Source of the DNA: Agromyces sp. Soil535 | GTDB taxonomy: Bacteria; Actinomycetota; Actinomycetes; Actinomycetales; Microbacteriaceae | NCBI RefSeq assembly: GCF_001428255.1 | Contig: NZ_LMRW01000008.1 | Location: 27,692-91,691 of the forward strand | Direction of reading: 5' to 3' | Length of the DNA: 64,000 nt | Shown here: positions 41,171 through 49,879 of the stretch, in pieces | How the letters are laid out: the number at the start of each line of letters is the position of its first letter | Position numbering within the stretch: the stretch's first letter is position 1 | The notes under the pieces: model-generated | What the model saw: the letters and a program-made list of their open reading frames with translations, nothing else | Told to the model about the DNA's origin: nothing | Database searches by the model: none | Position numbers and translations under genes: made by a program

Positions 41171-42879
41171 CCGGATCCTCCGTTCCCGGCCCCTCCGGGG
41201 TCGTCGGCGTCCATCGTGTCCGCCTGGAGCGCACGCTGGGGCAGCGCGAGGTACTGGTGCACGAAGGCGATGGCCATCCCGCCCTCCCCCACTCCCGCCG
41301 CAACGCGCTTGACGGACCCCGAACGCACGTCGCCCACCGCGAAGATCCCGGGGGCACTCGTCTCGAGGGCGAAGGGGCGGCGGTCGGCCGTCCACGCCGC
41401 CGTGGCCGCGGCATCCGCCCCCGTGAGGATGAAGCCGTGCGCATCGCGCGCGATGTCGGGCGGAAGCCACCCTGTGACGGCGTCGGCCCCGATCATGACG
41501 AAGACGACCGTGTATGGTCGACGGGTCGTCCGGCCGGTCGCCTTGTCGATCACGTCGACCCCTTCGAGACTCGTCTCGCCATGGAGGGCGACCACCTCGC
41601 TGCGCGTCTCCACTCGGATGCCGTCGTTGGCGGCGATCTGGTCGATGAGGTAGCGCGACATGCTCGATCCGAGCGATTCGCCGCGGACCAGCATCGTGAC
41701 CGACCGCGCGCGCCGGGAGAAGAAGAGCGCGGCCTGCCCTGCCGAGTTGCCGGCGCCGATGATGCAGACGTCCTGACCCTGCGCGACGGCGGCATCGCTT
41801 CGAGCCGCTCCGTAGTAGACCCCGTTGCCAAGATGGCGCTCCACCCTCGGTACCGGCAGCGTGCGCCACTCGACGCCGGTGGCCACGATGACGGTGGGCG
41901 CCACGAGCGTCTCGCCCCCGTCGAGGACGATCTCCCGACGGTCGGGGCGCAGGGCCTCGACGGTGCGCGTCACGACGATCTCCGCACCGAGTCGCTTCGC
42001 CTGCTTGAGCGCTCGGCTGGCGAGGTCGTCGCCGGAGATGCCGAAGGGGAATCCGGTGTAGTTCTCGATCCGGGTCGAGGTTCCGGCCTGTCCCCCCGGC
42101 GCGAGGCTCTCGATCACGACGGTCCGGAGGCCCTCCGCGGCGCCGTTCACCGCCGCGGTGAGGCCGGCGGGACCACCTCCGAGGATGACGACGTCGTACT
42201 CGGCGCCCGCCGGCTCGACGTCGAGTCCGACCGCGATGGCGACCTCACGCATCGAGGGCCCGACGAGCCTGGCGCCGTCCGGCAGCTCGAGGATCGGATA
42301 CACCCGGCCGTCGTCGGCGGCGTCGAGGGTCACGCGGTCGAACGCGACCTGGTTCCGCGTGAGGAAGCCTGCCACGCGGTGCACGCGCGCGTCGAGTCGC
42401 GGGCCGACGACGCGCACCTCGGTCTCGGGCTGTTCGGCGGCGATGGCCTGCAGCGAGTCCAGGTAGCGCCCCGCGAGACCGGCGACGCGGGTCGGCACCG
42501 ACGGCGCCATCGCCGCCAGGGTGTAGTACACGGTCACGTCGAGCTTGATGATGCGCGTGGCCTCCGCAGCGCGGCCACTGGCCGGGAATGGAGTGCTCAG
42601 GGTCATCGGCACCTCTCCGAAGAACTGCCCCGGCTTGCGTACGCCGATCACGCGCTCCTCTCCGTTGACCACCTTGGTGATCTCGGCGTGGCCCTCGACC
42701 ACCACGAAGAGCGCCCGCTCATCGCCCTCGTGCGAGAAGTACTCGCCCGGGAGCAGGTGGATGTCCTCCACCGCCCTGGCCAGGTACTCGAGGGGTTCGG
42801 AGGGCAGCGGTGCGAAGATCGGGATGGCGCGAAGCCCCTCGACCGTGATCATGCCGGGGACTCGAGCATCGCCGGACAC
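41167..42879 (-). CDS. Cyclic-nucleotide-binding domain fused to thioredoxin-reductase-like flavoprotein without redox cysteines
   Basis: 570 residues in three parts. Residues about 15-130 form a cyclic-nucleotide-binding beta-barrel (LLPGEYFSHEGDERALFVVVEG; phosphate-cassette-like FGEVPMTL...SGRAAE). Residues about 153-220 resemble a glutaredoxin fold whose active-site cysteines are gone (VRVVGPRLDARVHRVAGFL ... GPSMREVAIAVG). Residues 228-550 form a TrxR-like domain with the FAD motif VVILGGGPAGLTAA and the NAD(P)H motif VCIIGAGNSAGQAA. The CxxC of thioredoxin reductase is replaced at VYYGAARSDA and the protein has a single cysteine. It starts with GTG at 42879, close after AGGGAG; an ATG 27 bases on is possible. 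It is coupled to the esterase. It is a probable FAD/NAD(P)H sensor or reductase gated by cAMP-like ligands. Confidence 0.88.
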   Translation of the reverse strand: MSGDARVPGMITVEGLRAIPIFAPLPSEPLEYLARAVEDIHLLPGEYFSHEGDERALFVVVEGHAEITKVVNGEERVIGVRKPGQFFGEVPMTLSTPFPASGRAAEATRIIKLDVTVYYTLAAMAPSVPTRVAGLAGRYLDSLQAIAAEQPETEVRVVGPRLDARVHRVAGFLTRNQVAFDRVTLDAADDGRVYPILELPDGARLVGPSMREVAIAVGLDVEPAGAEYDVVILGGGPAGLTAAVNGAAEGLRTVVIESLAPGGQAGTSTRIENYTGFPFGISGDDLASRALKQAKRLGAEIVVTRTVEALRPDRREIVLDGGETLVAPTVIVATGVEWRTLPVPRVERHLGNGVYYGAARSDAAVAQGQDVCIIGAGNSAGQAALFFSRRARSVTMLVRGESLGSSMSRYLIDQIAANDGIRVETRSEVVALHGETSLEGVDVIDKATGRTTRRPYTVVFVMIGADAVTGWLPPDIARDAHGFILTGADAAATAAWTADRRPFALETSAPGIFAVGDVRSGSVKRVAAGVGEGGMAIAFVHQYLALPQRALQADTMDADDPGGAGNGGSG

Positions 42880-43028
42880 CGCTCCCTGGTCTCACCGACC
42901 ACGTATCGCGTCATTGGCCGAACGTATCGACGCGCGAATGCGACGTCAACGCCCGCATTCCGGGCACACGGCGAGGGTGCGCAGGCGCAGGTGCCTCCGC
43001 CCCGACTCGTTCGTGCTGCTCGTCGCAC

Positions 43029-45383
43029 TCACTCACGCATGAGCATCGCCTGCGCCTCGCGCTCGAGGTCGACGTACGGTTCGCCGCTGACATCGACGCG
43101 CAACCTCTGGAGGGTCCCACCAGAGAACGACCAAGGTGCGTCGCCCGGGTAGTCGTCGGTGACGGGTGCGCCGCTGTCACGACCCACCGTGAGTCCTTCA
43201 CCGGCGATCGAGAACTTGCCGGGCTGGGTCCGGATGCGGGCCCTGCCCACCTCCCGTTCGCCGTAGAACAGCGTGAGCGTCCCCGTCGCCACATGGTTGT
43301 CCTCGCCGTCCTTCTCGAAGGACGCCGCGAGGATCAGGTCCTCGCCGAGCGGCAGGTCCTCCGTCGCGTCGACCTTCTGCTCCATCAGCCCGACGAAGTT
43401 GTTGACGTAGTGGAGCCGGCCCTCCTTCACGTACAGCGCATGCCCGCCGAACTTCGACCCCTGGGCGAAGAGCACGCCCTCGGCGTCAAGCGTCGGAAGG
43501 TCGACGAGTGCGCCGATGACGAAGGAGCGATTGCGGATGTTGACGGACTGCGACTCGGGCACCTCCGCCATGTCGGGGAAGTAGACGTACCGCTCTCGCG
43601 GCGGGGAGAGCAGGGGCCGGGGCGTCAGCATGATCTCGAGTGCCGAGCGATCGTCGAGCGGGAACGCCTGGTTTCGGCCGGCCTCGGCGAACCACAGGTT
43701 CACGAGCTCTCGCACCTTCTCGGGGTGCTCGGCTGCGAGGTCGTGCAGCTCGGCCCGATCGACGTCGGTGTGGTAGAGCTCCCACTCGTCGTCATTGAAG
43801 TGGCTCCAGCCGCTCAGCGTCGGGTGGTTCGTGATCGCCTTCCAGCCGTCGTGCCAGATCGCGCGCGAACCGAGCATCGAGTAGAACTGCGTGCGTCGAG
43901 TGGTCGGTGCCGCTCCGTCATCGAGCGTGTAGCGCATGCTGACCCCGTCGAACGTGCTCTGCTCGTGACCCTTGATGCGCTCGGGCGGCTCGACGCCGAG
44001 CACGTCGAGAATCGTCGGCACGATGTCCACCGCGTGGTGGTACTGGGCGCGAATCTCGCCGCGAGCGGTCGATCCGGCCGGCCAGGAGATGATGCACGGA
44101 TCGCACGTGCCCCCGTTGAACTCGTAGCGCTTCCACATCTTGAACGGGGTGTTGAAGGCCATCGCCCACCCGTTCGGGTAGTGGTTGTACGTGTTGACGC
44201 CGCCGAGCTCGTCGAGCATCGCCAGGTTCTGGGCCATGTCGTCGGGCAGGCCGTTCGCGAACTTCATCTCGTTGACCGAGCCGTTGGGCCCGCCCTCACC
44301 GCTCGCGCCGTTGTCGGAGACGATCACGACGACCGTGTTCTCCCGTTCACCGATGTCGTCGAGGTAGTCGAGCAGACGCCCGATCTGGTGGTCTGCGTGC
44401 GAGAGGAATCCGGCATACACCTCGGCCATGCGTCCGAAGAGCCGCTTCTCCTCGTCGGAGAGCGAATCCCATGGCCGGGTCTCGTCCATCGCGGGGAACG
44501 GCATGCCATCGGGTCCGGTTCTGGTCTCGGACGTGCCGATGGGGTTCAGAGGCGGGACCTCCGTGTCGGGCGGCACGACGCCGAGCTGCTTCTGCCGCGC
44601 GAGGGTCAGGTCGCGCAACGCTTCGTAGCCCATGTCGAACCTGCCCGCGTACCGGTCGGCCCATTCCTTCGGGGCGTGGTGCGGGGCATGCGCCGCACCG
44701 GGGGCGTAGTAGAGGAAGAACGGCTTCTCGGGGGCGATGGACTTCGCGTCGCGGATGAACTCGATGGCCTTGTCGGTGATGTCCTCGGAGAAGTGGTAGC
44801 CCTCCTCGGGCGACTTCGGCTGGTCCACCGGATGGTTGTCGTAGACGATCTCGGGATACCACTGGTTCGTCTCGGCCCCGAGGAATCCGTAGAAGCGTTC
44901 GAAGCCGCGCCCGCTCGGCCAGTTCCGTCGGGTGGAGGCGACGTTCATCTCGTCGTCGGGGCACAGGTGCCACTTGCCGACGGCGTAGGTGTTCCAGCCG
45001 AGCTCGCCGAGGATCTCGGAGAGCATCCCGTTCGCGGCCGGAATCGTGCCGCTCGCGTTCGGGAATCCGATCGCGGCCTCGGTGATGCAGGCCATGCTGT
45101 TGCGCGTGTGGTTGCGGCCCGTCAGCAGGCACGACCGGGTCGGCGAGCAGAGCGCGGTGGTATGCCACTGCGTGTATCGCACGCCGTCGGCGGCCACGCG
45201 CTCGACGTTGGGGGTCTCGATCGGTCCACCGTAGGCGGACATCGCCGAGAACCCGACGTCGTCGAGCACGATGTAGACCACATTCGGGGCGCCGTCTGGC
45301 GCCTTGGGCGGCTCGAACGGCTCCCAGTCCGGTTCCGAGTCGCGGATGTCGACGTTGACGATTCCACCGAATTGCTTGGCCAT
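43029..45383 (-). CDS. Type I arylsulfatase with C-terminal lectin-like extension
   Basis: 784-residue formylglycine-dependent sulfatase. The metal pair Asp41-Asp42 lies in YIVLDDVGFSAMSAYGG. Cys79 lies in ALCSPTRSCLLTGRN (C-x-P-x-R, to be oxidised to formylglycine). GKWHL and VSDNGASGEGG supply further metal and sulfate ligands. The catalytic part ends near residue 590. A C-terminal beta-rich extension (SFVIGALVDLPTLD to the end) makes it longer than typical 450-600-residue enzymes but matches a large actinobacterial subgroup. No signal peptide is seen, so a cytoplasmic location or non-classical export must be assumed. GGGGGAAG precedes the ATG. No formylglycine-generating enzyme gene is in the window. 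Confidence 0.92.
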   Translation of the reverse strand: MAKQFGGIVNVDIRDSEPDWEPFEPPKAPDGAPNVVYIVLDDVGFSAMSAYGGPIETPNVERVAADGVRYTQWHTTALCSPTRSCLLTGRNHTRNSMACITEAAIGFPNASGTIPAANGMLSEILGELGWNTYAVGKWHLCPDDEMNVASTRRNWPSGRGFERFYGFLGAETNQWYPEIVYDNHPVDQPKSPEEGYHFSEDITDKAIEFIRDAKSIAPEKPFFLYYAPGAAHAPHHAPKEWADRYAGRFDMGYEALRDLTLARQKQLGVVPPDTEVPPLNPIGTSETRTGPDGMPFPAMDETRPWDSLSDEEKRLFGRMAEVYAGFLSHADHQIGRLLDYLDDIGERENTVVVIVSDNGASGEGGPNGSVNEMKFANGLPDDMAQNLAMLDELGGVNTYNHYPNGWAMAFNTPFKMWKRYEFNGGTCDPCIISWPAGSTARGEIRAQYHHAVDIVPTILDVLGVEPPERIKGHEQSTFDGVSMRYTLDDGAAPTTRRTQFYSMLGSRAIWHDGWKAITNHPTLSGWSHFNDDEWELYHTDVDRAELHDLAAEHPEKVRELVNLWFAEAGRNQAFPLDDRSALEIMLTPRPLLSPPRERYVYFPDMAEVPESQSVNIRNRSFVIGALVDLPTLDAEGVLFAQGSKFGGHALYVKEGRLHYVNNFVGLMEQKVDATEDLPLGEDLILAASFEKDGEDNHVATGTLTLFYGEREVGRARIRTQPGKFSIAGEGLTVGRDSGAPVTDDYPGDAPWSFSGGTLQRLRVDVSGEPYVDLEREAQAMLMRE

Positions 45384-45554
45384 GACTTCCCCCAGTCCGC
45401 CCGCCCCTCGACGAGCATCGAGGTGATGCGAGGCAGAACGTTCGAAGGCGATCTCGAGGCTCGGCAGTCGCTGGGCGAGTCCGCCACGAGGCTACGCGCG
45501 TCGCGGTCCGGCCCACAAGGGATCGCGTGTGCCCTCTCCGCGGGACGCCGTCGG

Positions 45555-45800
45555 CGGTCCTCCGGCTCGGGGATGACGGCACCCCAGTCATGCTTCACGC
45601 CCACGACCGTGAAGCCGTGCTCGGATGCCGCGGCGAGCGTATCCTCGGCACCACACGCCGGTCGGCGTGACGGCGCTCCGCCGGTTCCTCCGCCCGGTCG
45701 CCTACCAGATGCGCCAGAGGCCGCATTGCCTGCCGAGCTGCGCGACTCGAACCCGCTCGGCATCCCCCGCCGCGTCGACGGCGAACTCCGACTGCCCTGA
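45555..45800 (-). other. Non-coding gap with coding-like fragments of lost gene(s)
   Basis: The 465 bases between the sulfatase start and the DUF4352 gene have no intact gene. On the minus strand two short segments have coding-like codon use: about 32 codons ending in VAQLGRQCGLWRIW-stop (near 45800-45705), and AAASEHGFTVVGVKHDWG (near 45640-45590) in another frame. Neither has a start. They may be remnants of degraded genes. I cannot name the families. The rest should contain the sulfatase promoter, but none is clear. Confidence 0.3.
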
Positions 45801-45848
45801 TGCCGGGCACCTGAGTGGGCGTCGCGGCAGGTGTGGTCGGCGGCAGCG

Positions 45849-46850
45849 CTACGGCACGTTCGTGAAGATGGCGTCCTCGTACTGGAACGACGGCGCGGTC
45901 TGCATCGTCAGCGAGTCGGGATCGGCGACCGACCAAGCCTCCCGCCACGTGATCGACTCACCGGGGAGGATCGCCGTGGTGGGCGGGATGCCGACCTGGC
46001 CTCCATCGGCGCCGACGTCGAAGATCCGCGTGGCCTCTGTGCCGTCGGAGGCGAGCCTCGAGAAGACGACCGGCTGGATGTTCTCGGAGGAGTCGTTCGT
46101 GATCGTCAGCGTGAAGGCCAGGTTCTTCGCCTGGTCGGCGCCCATCGCGAGATCCGACGGCGTGAATGTTTCCGGCTCGGATACGGTCATCGAGACGCCG
46201 TCCTCCCACGTCATCGTCTCGCCGAAGGCGAGCCCCTCGACCGGCGCCGCGTCGGGACCTTCCTCAGGCGGAACCGGCGAGCCGAACTGCTCCTCGAGCT
46301 GCTCCTCGATCTCGTTCTGGATCGCCCCGACGTCGGCGATCTGCCCGATCACGTTCAACGTCACCAGGGCGAAGACGATCGCGCCGACGATCGCCCCGAC
46401 GATCGAGACGATGAGGCCCGTGATGGCGGGCCACTTCCGGCCCTCGAGGAAGAGGGCGACGATCGAGAGCACGAACGCGATCGGCAGCAGGATGATGCCG
46501 CCGACCTGCACGAACGGGATGCACGCCAACACGAATCCGACGGCGGCGACGACCAGGGCGATCACGCCGACGACGTTCACCTTGCCGGGTTGCGGCGGGC
46601 GGCCCGGGGCGCCAGGCGTGATGGTCCCGGCCGGGGCCGCGTAGGGCGTGGTGCCCGTGCCGTCGTAGGCGGCGGTGCCGGCGCCCGCTGTCCCGCCGAG
46701 GGCCGCCGTATCGTACGGCAGCGTCGCCGCCTGGTCCGCGGGAGGCGCGAGCGGCCCGGTGTGCTCGGTCCACTGCGTGCCGTCCCAGTAGCGCTGCTGG
46801 CCGCGACCGTCGTCGTACCAGCCTGCCGGAGGGTTCGTCGGATCGGTCAT
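45849..46850 (-). CDS. DUF2510/DUF4352 membrane protein
   Basis: 333-residue envelope protein. An N-terminal DUF2510 motif (PAGWYDDGRGQQRYWDGTQWTEHT) is followed by a Pro/Thr/Ala-rich linker. Three hydrophobic segments follow at about residues 95-170 (VNVVGVIALVVAAVGFVLA, IILLPIAFVLSIVALF, ITGLIVSIVGAIVGAIVFA). The C-terminal DUF4352-like immunoglobulin-type domain includes AKNLAFTLTITNDSSENI. The DUF4352 part should be outside the membrane. The ATG at 46850 (MTDPTNPPAGW) is preferred over one four codons upstream. Function unknown. Such proteins are common singletons in Microbacteriaceae. It is divergent from lacI-4. Confidence 0.88.
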   Translation of the reverse strand: MTDPTNPPAGWYDDGRGQQRYWDGTQWTEHTGPLAPPADQAATLPYDTAALGGTAGAGTAAYDGTGTTPYAAPAGTITPGAPGRPPQPGKVNVVGVIALVVAAVGFVLACIPFVQVGGIILLPIAFVLSIVALFLEGRKWPAITGLIVSIVGAIVGAIVFALVTLNVIGQIADVGAIQNEIEEQLEEQFGSPVPPEEGPDAAPVEGLAFGETMTWEDGVSMTVSEPETFTPSDLAMGADQAKNLAFTLTITNDSSENIQPVVFSRLASDGTEATRIFDVGADGGQVGIPPTTAILPGESITWREAWSVADPDSLTMQTAPSFQYEDAIFTNVP

Positions 46851-46972
46851 GCTCGCGATCATCGCAGCGGCCGCCCGCGGCGGTGGGGTCGAAAGGCCCG
46901 CTCCGACGTCGACGTCGGCATCGGGCGTGCGAACGGATGCCGCAGCATCCGCTCACCGCTTCGGAATCAGGC

Positions 46973-47001
46973 GGGAAAGCGCTATCTGACTGCGGTATCA
47001 T
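46973..47001 (+). promoter_or_regulatory. lacI-4 promoter and autoregulatory operator
   Basis: GGGAAAGCGCTATC (46973-46986, GAAAGC/GCTATC with one mismatch) covers the -35 region of a promoter whose -10 is TATCAT (46996-47001, 5/6). The site is about 120 bases upstream of the lacI-4 start and shares GGGAAAGCG with the site at 48496-48511. Confidence 0.6.
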
Positions 47002-47104
47002 TTCTCCCATCAACCGCATGCACGGCCAAACCATTTGGGGGCACTCCGGGGCGGCTGCGCGGTAGAGTCGACGCCCGAGGGGGCGGCACAATGCAGGAGG
47101 ACCG

Positions 47105-48154
47105 ATGGCCGAGGCCGGCACGGGGATCAGCCGAAGCGCACCGGCGACCCTGCACGACGTCGCGCGCGAGGCTGGCGTGTCGCTCGCGACCGCGTCGCGG
47201 TCGCTGAACGGCAGCACCCGCAAGGTCAACGAGGAGTACCGCAAGCGCGTGCTCGAAGCCGCGGCGAGGCTCGACTACTCCCCCAATCTCTCGGCCCAGG
47301 CGGTCGCCCGCGGCACGACCACGACCGTCGCCCTGCTCGTCGCCGACATCGCCGACCCGTACTTCTCGTCGATCGCCGCGGGCGTCGTCGCGGAGGCCGA
47401 TCACGAGCACCTCATCGTGACGATGGCCGCCACCGAACGCGACCCCGAGCGCGAGCTGGAGCTCGTGCGCACCCTCCGCGGCCAGCGCCCGCGGGTCATG
47501 ATCCTCGCCGGCTCCCGCCCCACCGCCGACCCCACCGAGGGTGCGCTCGGCGAGGAGCTGCGCGCCTACGAGCGCTCGGGCGGCCGCGTCGTGCTCATCA
47601 GCCGCAACGAGCTCGACCTGCGCACCGTGCTCGTCGACAACTTCGCCGGGGCGGAGGCGCTCGCCCGCGAGCTCGTGGGCATCGGCTACCGCAAGTTCGC
47701 CGTGATCACCGGCGCCGAGGGCCTGCGCACCGCCGCCGACCGGGTCGAGGGCTTCCGCGCCGGACTGGCGGCGGCGGGCGGCACGCTCGATGACGACGAC
47801 GTGATCCGCGACGCATTCACACGCGACGGCGGCTACGACGGCATGCGCCGGCTGCTCGAGCGCGGCCCCGGCGACGTGGAGCTCGTCTTCGCCGCGAACG
47901 ACGTCATGGGCGTCGGCGCGCTCTCCGCCATCCGCGACGCGGGCCTCACGCCCGGCACGGATGTCGCGGTCGCCGGCTTCGACGACATCCCCACGGTGCG
48001 CGACGTCACGCCCGCCCTCACCACCGTGCGGGTCCCGCTCGAGGAGATCGGGCGCCGCGCGCTCCGCCTCGCGCTCGGGGACGCGGACGCCCAGGCCGAG
48101 GGGGCCGTGCCCACCGAGGTCGTGCTGCGCGAGTCGACGCCGGGCCGCAAGTAG
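47105..48154 (+). CDS. LacI family transcriptional regulator (LacI-4)
   Basis: 349-residue repressor with a LacI HTH (ATLHDVAREAGVSLATASRS) and a sugar-binding domain (VALLVADIADPYFSSIAAGV; VAVAGFDDIPTVRDVTPALT). AGGAGG lies 5 bases before the ATG. It stands upstream of the oxidoreductase/DUF993/isomerase operon on the same strand, 422 bases away. GGGAAAGCG-type operators lie in front of this gene (46973) and of that operon (48496), so it should repress both. A third similar site precedes the dead beta-galactosidase at 40105. The effector is unknown. Confidence 0.92.
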   Translation: MAEAGTGISRSAPATLHDVAREAGVSLATASRSLNGSTRKVNEEYRKRVLEAAARLDYSPNLSAQAVARGTTTTVALLVADIADPYFSSIAAGVVAEADHEHLIVTMAATERDPERELELVRTLRGQRPRVMILAGSRPTADPTEGALGEELRAYERSGGRVVLISRNELDLRTVLVDNFAGAEALARELVGIGYRKFAVITGAEGLRTAADRVEGFRAGLAAAGGTLDDDDVIRDAFTRDGGYDGMRRLLERGPGDVELVFAANDVMGVGALSAIRDAGLTPGTDVAVAGFDDIPTVRDVTPALTTVRVPLEEIGRRALRLALGDADAQAEGAVPTEVVLRESTPGRK

Positions 48155-48311
48155 CGCCACGGATGGTGCGGCGGCTCGCCCGCGGCATCCGCACGTGACA
48201 CGCCCGCGGTGCCGGCCCACGGCGGCGCGCCCGCAGCCCGCTCCTCGCCGCTTCCCACGGCGGCGCGCCCGCAACACCCCCCCGCCATCCGGGCGCATGG
48301 CGTCGCGAGAA

Positions 48312-48382
48312 TGCAGGAAGTCCCGGGCGACGCGCCAGGTGCTCACCGCATCCGACTGGCGTGTCGTGCGAAAGTTCCTGCA
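48312..48382. repeat. Palindromic intergenic repeat, TGCAGGAACTT family, copy 2
   Basis: Two 27-base arms (48312-48338, starting TGCAGGAAGTCCCG, and 48356-48382, ending GTTCCTGCA) pair imperfectly around a 17-base loop. The outer TGCAGGAA/TTCCTGCA ends match copy 1 at 33715-33789. It lies in the gap between lacI-4 and its target operon. Confidence 0.7.
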
Positions 48383-48464
48383 GATGCGACGCCGGAGCGG
48401 GAGCACCGCGGCCCGACGCGTCGCCGACGGATCCATCCACGCCGCAGGCCACCCGACCGGGGTG

Positions 48465-48511
48465 TTGCGCGATCGAGTCGCCGTGTCCTACACTCGGGTA
48501 AACGCTTTCCC
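48465..48511 (+). promoter_or_regulatory. Promoter and LacI-4 operator of the DUF993 operon
   Basis: TTGCGC (48465-48470), exactly 17 bases, TACACT (48488-48493), then the operator GGGTAAACGCTTTCCC (48496-48511). Its complement reads GGGAAAGCGTTTACCC. The operator covers the expected start of transcription near 48500. Confidence 0.7.
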
Positions 48512-48575
48512 GCAGCGGTGCGGCGGTCTCCGTCAGGCTCTCCGTCACCCGCTCCCGGCTCGAACAGGAATCACC

Positions 48576-49877
48576 GTGGCAGAGCAGACCATCCAGACCA
48601 CCACGCCGACCGCGCCGACCGCGCCCACTGTCGGCATCATCATGAACGGCGTGTCCGGCCGCATGGGCTACCGACAGCACCTCGTGCGCTCGATCCTCGC
48701 GATCCGCGAGCAGGGCGGCGTGCTCCTCGCCGACGGCGTCACGGGCGTACAGGTCGAGCCGATCCTCGTCGGCCGGTCCGAGGCGAAGCTCGCCGAGCTC
48801 GCCGCGAAGCACGGCATCGAGCACTACACGACGAACCTCGACGAGGCCCTCGCCGACGACCGCTGGCAGGTCTACGCCGACTTCCTGGTGACGAAGGCCC
48901 GCGCCCAGGCGATCAGAAAGGCCATCGCAGCCGGCAAGGCGATCTACACCGAGAAGCCCACCGCCGAGAGCTTCGAGGAAGCGCTCGAGCTCGCTCGCCT
49001 CGCGATCGAGGCCGGCATCAAGAACGGCGTCGTGCACGACAAGCTCTATCTGCCCGGCCTGCAGAAGCTGAAGCGGCTCATCGACTCGGGCTTCTTCGGC
49101 CGCATCCTCTCGGTGCGCGGCGAGTTCGGCTACTGGGTGTTCGAGGGCGACTGGCAGCCCGCCCAGCGCCCGAGCTGGAACTACCGCGCCGAGGACGGCG
49201 GCGGCATCATCGTCGACATGTTCCCGCACTGGAACTACGTGCTCGAGAACCTCTTCGGCCGCGTCGAGTCGGTGTACGCCAGGGCCGTCACCGAGATCCC
49301 CGAGCGCGTCGACGAGCGGGGCCACCCCTACCCGGCCACCGCCGACGACGCCGCGTACGCGATCTTCGAGCTCGAGGGCGGCGTGATCGCCCAGCTCAAC
49401 TCGAGTTGGACGACCCGCGTGAACCGCGACGAGCTCGTGGAGTTCCAGGTCGACGGCACGCTCGGCTCGGCGGTCGTCGGGCTGTTCGGATGCAGGATCC
49501 AGCCGCGCAACGCGACGCCGAAGCCCGTATGGAACCCCGACCTCGCCGACGCGCACGACTACGCTGCCGACTGGATCGAGTCGCCCGGCAACGCCGAGTT
49601 CGAGAACGGCTTCAAGACGCAATGGGAGGAGTTCATCCGCCATGTCGTCGAGGACGCCCCGAACCCCTACGACCTCCTCGCCGGCGCCCGCGGCGTGCTC
49701 CTCGCCGAGGAGGGCCTGCGCTCCTCCGCCGAGGGCCGCCGCATCGCCCTCCCGCTCGTGACCCTTGCGACGGATGCCGCGAGCGCGACGGATGCCGCAG
49801 CCACGGTTGCCGCGAGCGCGACGGATGCCGCAGCCGCCGCCCCGACCGAGACCCCCGAGCTGAGCGGGGCACGCTGA
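48576..49877 (+). CDS. Gfo/Idh/MocA family sugar dehydrogenase
   Basis: 433-residue NAD(P)-dependent oxidoreductase with an N-terminal Rossmann fold (VGIIMNGVSGRMGYRQHLV) and the catalytic/cofactor segment YTEKPTAESFEEAL (EKP motif). A C-terminal alpha/beta domain carries MFPHWNYVLENLFG and VHDKLYLPGLQKLK. Translation starts with GTG at 48576 after AGGAA. The Thr/Pro-rich first 15 residues and an Ala/Thr-rich tail encoded by CGGATGCC repeats (GACGGATGCCGCAG units) are dispensable-looking. Substrates of the family are cyclic polyols and sugars, oxidised to keto-sugars. It is the first gene of a three-gene operon under LacI-4. Confidence 0.9.
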   Translation: MAEQTIQTTTPTAPTAPTVGIIMNGVSGRMGYRQHLVRSILAIREQGGVLLADGVTGVQVEPILVGRSEAKLAELAAKHGIEHYTTNLDEALADDRWQVYADFLVTKARAQAIRKAIAAGKAIYTEKPTAESFEEALELARLAIEAGIKNGVVHDKLYLPGLQKLKRLIDSGFFGRILSVRGEFGYWVFEGDWQPAQRPSWNYRAEDGGGIIVDMFPHWNYVLENLFGRVESVYARAVTEIPERVDERGHPYPATADDAAYAIFELEGGVIAQLNSSWTTRVNRDELVEFQVDGTLGSAVVGLFGCRIQPRNATPKPVWNPDLADAHDYAADWIESPGNAEFENGFKTQWEEFIRHVVEDAPNPYDLLAGARGVLLAEEGLRSSAEGRRIALPLVTLATDAASATDAAATVAASATDAAAAAPTETPELSGAR

Positions 49878-49879
49878 CC

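Noticed and set aside
35261..42879. Phage-defence island
   Set aside because: No nuclease, TIR, CBASS cyclase, restriction-modification or integrase gene was found. The idea is kept only as a hypothesis for the STAND proteins.
43293..45800. 835-codon open frame antisense to the arylsulfatase
   Set aside because: Same cause. The sulfatase frame has catalytic motifs and a ribosome site, while the antisense frame is low-complexity.
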